DNA of 8,634 nucleotides, taken from positions 1-8,634 of the forward strand of contig CAJWHX010000121.1 of NCBI GenBank assembly GCA_913040875.1, read 5' to 3'. The DNA is from an uncultured Pseudomonadota bacterium. GTDB lineage: Bacteria; Myxococcota; UBA796. Position 1 is the stretch's first letter. The number at the start of each line of letters is the position of its first letter. Both the position numbers and the translations under genes were made by a program. This document shows positions 7,441 to 8,634 of the stretch, in pieces. The notes under the pieces were generated by a model, which saw nothing but the letters and a program-made list of their open reading frames with translations, had not been told where the DNA came from and searched no databases.

Positions 7441-8634
7441 TCATGAGGGGGGCTTATTGCTCCCCTTTTCCATTTGTAAAGCTTGTCCAGCAATATTGAT
7501 GAGAACCTTTACCGCATCTTCAAATGGGGTAAACTCACTTCTATCTTGACGCAACAATGATTCAATCTTCTTGCGTAAATCAATGGCAATGTCCACTTCT
7601 GAATCAGATCCCTTTTTATACGCGCCGAGTCGAATCAATTCTTCATTCTCTTCATATACCGCAAGATATCTTCGAATTACTGTTGCGGCTTGTAAATGAT
7701 TTTTCTCTGTGGTTGCTGGCATCGTTCGACTCAACGATTCCAGTACATCCACCGGCGGATAGTGTCCTCTACTCACCAATCGTCTAGAGAGTACAAGATG
7801 ACCATCCACAATCGATCGTACAGTATCACCAATTGGATCGTGAATATCATCGCCCTCAACCAATACAGTATTGACCGTGGTGATGGTTCCTCTCCCCTCA
7901 CCCGGACCACCACGCTCCAGTAGTTTTGGCAACATGGTAAAAACAGAAGGTGGATACCCTTTTGAAGTTGGTGGTTCACCTGCAGCCAATCCGATTTGAC
8001 GCTGAGCCATCGCCAATCGAGTAATGGAGTCGACCAGTACCAAAACGTCTTTTCCTTTATCTCGAAAATACTCTGCCAATGACATCGCCGCTTCAACACC
8101 TTTGATTTGCAATGCCGGTGATACATCAGAAGTCGACACTACAACCACGGATTTCTGTAACCCAGCGCGCAAGTCATTTTGTAAGAACTCACGAACCTCA
8201 CGACCACGCTCGCCTACCATTGCAATGATATTCACATCGGCCGAAGAGGAACGCGCCAACATCCCCATCAACGTTGACTTTCCAACGCCTGACCCCGCCA
8301 TAATGGCTATCCGTTGCCCCTTACCCAACGTTAGCATTGTGTCCATGACACGGACACCAGTGTACAGTGGCTTGGTGATCAACTGTCTCTTCATCGGATT
8401 GGGTGCAGCATTCTTTAAAGGGCGCGAATGGAGTCCCATTGGAATGGGTCTGTCGTCCATGGGTCTGCCCAATGGATCAATCACCCGCCCCAACAAATCT
8501 TCTCCGACAGGAATTGAGAGCAATCCCCGAGTAAACTCAACTCGATCTCCCAGTTGTACATCTCGTATCTCATCCAAGGGCATGAGAAGTGTTCTATTCG
8601 AGCGAAAGCCCACTACTTCACAGACAGAGTCTCG
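7441..8634 (-). CDS. fliI: Flagellum-type export ATPase FliI (N-terminus outside window)
   Basis: This is the C-terminal ~397 residues of a FliI/SctN-type ATPase; the frame is open to the window edge and begins RDSVCEVVGFRS, so about 40-50 N-terminal residues are missing. Family members form a hexamer at the cytoplasmic base of the flagellar (or injectisome) export gate and release substrates from chaperones. Visible motifs: TLLMPLDEI, DPLGRPMDDRPIP, Walker A GSGVGKST (codons 8295-8272), catalytic Glu in VGERGREVREF (codon 8211-8209), Walker B VLVLVDSITRLAMAQRQIG, LAAGEPPTSKGYPPSVF, and VEGDDIHDPIGDTVRSIVDGH. GSGVGKS and the C-terminal GAYKKGSDSEVD favour flagellar FliI over injectisome SctN, which often has a modified P-loop. 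The stretch GTITTVNTVLVEGDD differs from the usual ITAFYTVLVEGDD. It is convergent with the HTH gene, 63 nt apart; its operon partners lie beyond the window. Confidence 0.88.
   Translation of the reverse strand, partial: RDSVCEVVGFRSNRTLLMPLDEIRDVQLGDRVEFTRGLLSIPVGEDLLGRVIDPLGRPMDDRPIPMGLHSRPLKNAAPNPMKRQLITKPLYTGVRVMDTMLTLGKGQRIAIMAGSGVGKSTLMGMLARSSSADVNIIAMVGERGREVREFLQNDLRAGLQKSVVVVSTSDVSPALQIKGVEAAMSLAEYFRDKGKDVLVLVDSITRLAMAQRQIGLAAGEPPTSKGYPPSVFTMLPKLLERGGPGEGRGTITTVNTVLVEGDDIHDPIGDTVRSIVDGHLVLSRRLVSRGHYPPVDVLESLSRTMPATTEKNHLQAATVIRRYLAVYEENEELIRLGAYKKGSDSEVDIAIDLRKKIESLLRQDRSEFTPFEDAVKVLINIAGQALQMEKGSNKPPS
7445..7469 (+). terminator. Terminator of the HTH gene, inside the 3' end of fliI
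   Basis: A GC-rich hairpin, GAGGGGGGC / GCTCCCCTT (7445-7453 with 7459-7467; 9 bp with two G-T wobbles), closes over the loop TTATT. It runs straight into TTTT (7466-7469) on the + strand, the classic form of an intrinsic terminator. It lies 67 nt after the HTH stop. On the - strand the same bases encode the last residues of the FliI homologue (KGSNKPPS) just before its TGA at 7441-7443. Confidence 0.7.

Overview
The window is a chromosomal segment built around a complete F1/stator ATP synthase operon on the + strand. The gene order is atpF' (b'), atpF (b), atpH (delta), atpA (alpha), atpG (gamma), atpD (beta), atpC (epsilon). It is preceded by the 3' end of an unrecognised gene (1-588). It is followed by a small Lys-tailed helix-turn-helix regulator on the + strand (7009-7377) and, convergent to it, the C-terminal ~397 residues of a FliI-type flagellar export ATPase on the - strand (7441-8634, running off the window).

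Organism: the sequence suggests a Gram-negative bacterium. Three features fit the deltaproteobacterial assemblage in the old sense (Desulfobacterota, Myxococcota, Bdellovibrionota, SAR324 and relatives): a b'+b pair, a b subunit that begins with a cleavable-looking signal peptide, and an F1/stator operon lacking the a and c subunits (atpB, atpE), which must lie elsewhere. The FliI homologue implies a flagellum or a flagellum-like export apparatus. A more exact placement would need a tree. Base composition looks moderate to slightly AT-rich by eye; it was not counted.

Layout: 1-588, tail of a possible outer-membrane beta-barrel protein. 589-725, intergenic, with a perfect -35 hexamer and only a weak -10. 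726-6802, the seven atp genes, tightly packed (an 8-nt overlap of atpF/atpH; gaps of 33-83 nt elsewhere), most with a clear Shine-Dalgarno sequence. 6826-6852, a hairpin that probably ends the operon. 6853-7008, AT-rich DNA with two palindromes upstream of the HTH gene. 7378-7440, a short convergent spacer. 7445-7469, a + strand terminator hairpin that lies inside the last codons of fliI.

How the genes work together: b' and b form the peripheral stalk, anchored in the membrane and joined by delta to the alpha3beta3 head. Gamma and epsilon form the rotor stalk that connects the head to the c-ring. FliI is a RecA-fold relative of AtpA/AtpD that powers or primes flagellar protein export. The window therefore holds three related ATPases but two unrelated machines.

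This is mostly ordinary core metabolism. The points worth a second look are an epsilon subunit that lacks the C-terminal regulatory helix pair, polar insertions in both alpha and beta, the histone-like tail on the HTH protein with a dyad upstream of it, and a terminator built into a convergent gene's coding end. I see no mobile element, CRISPR array, RNA gene or defence system.
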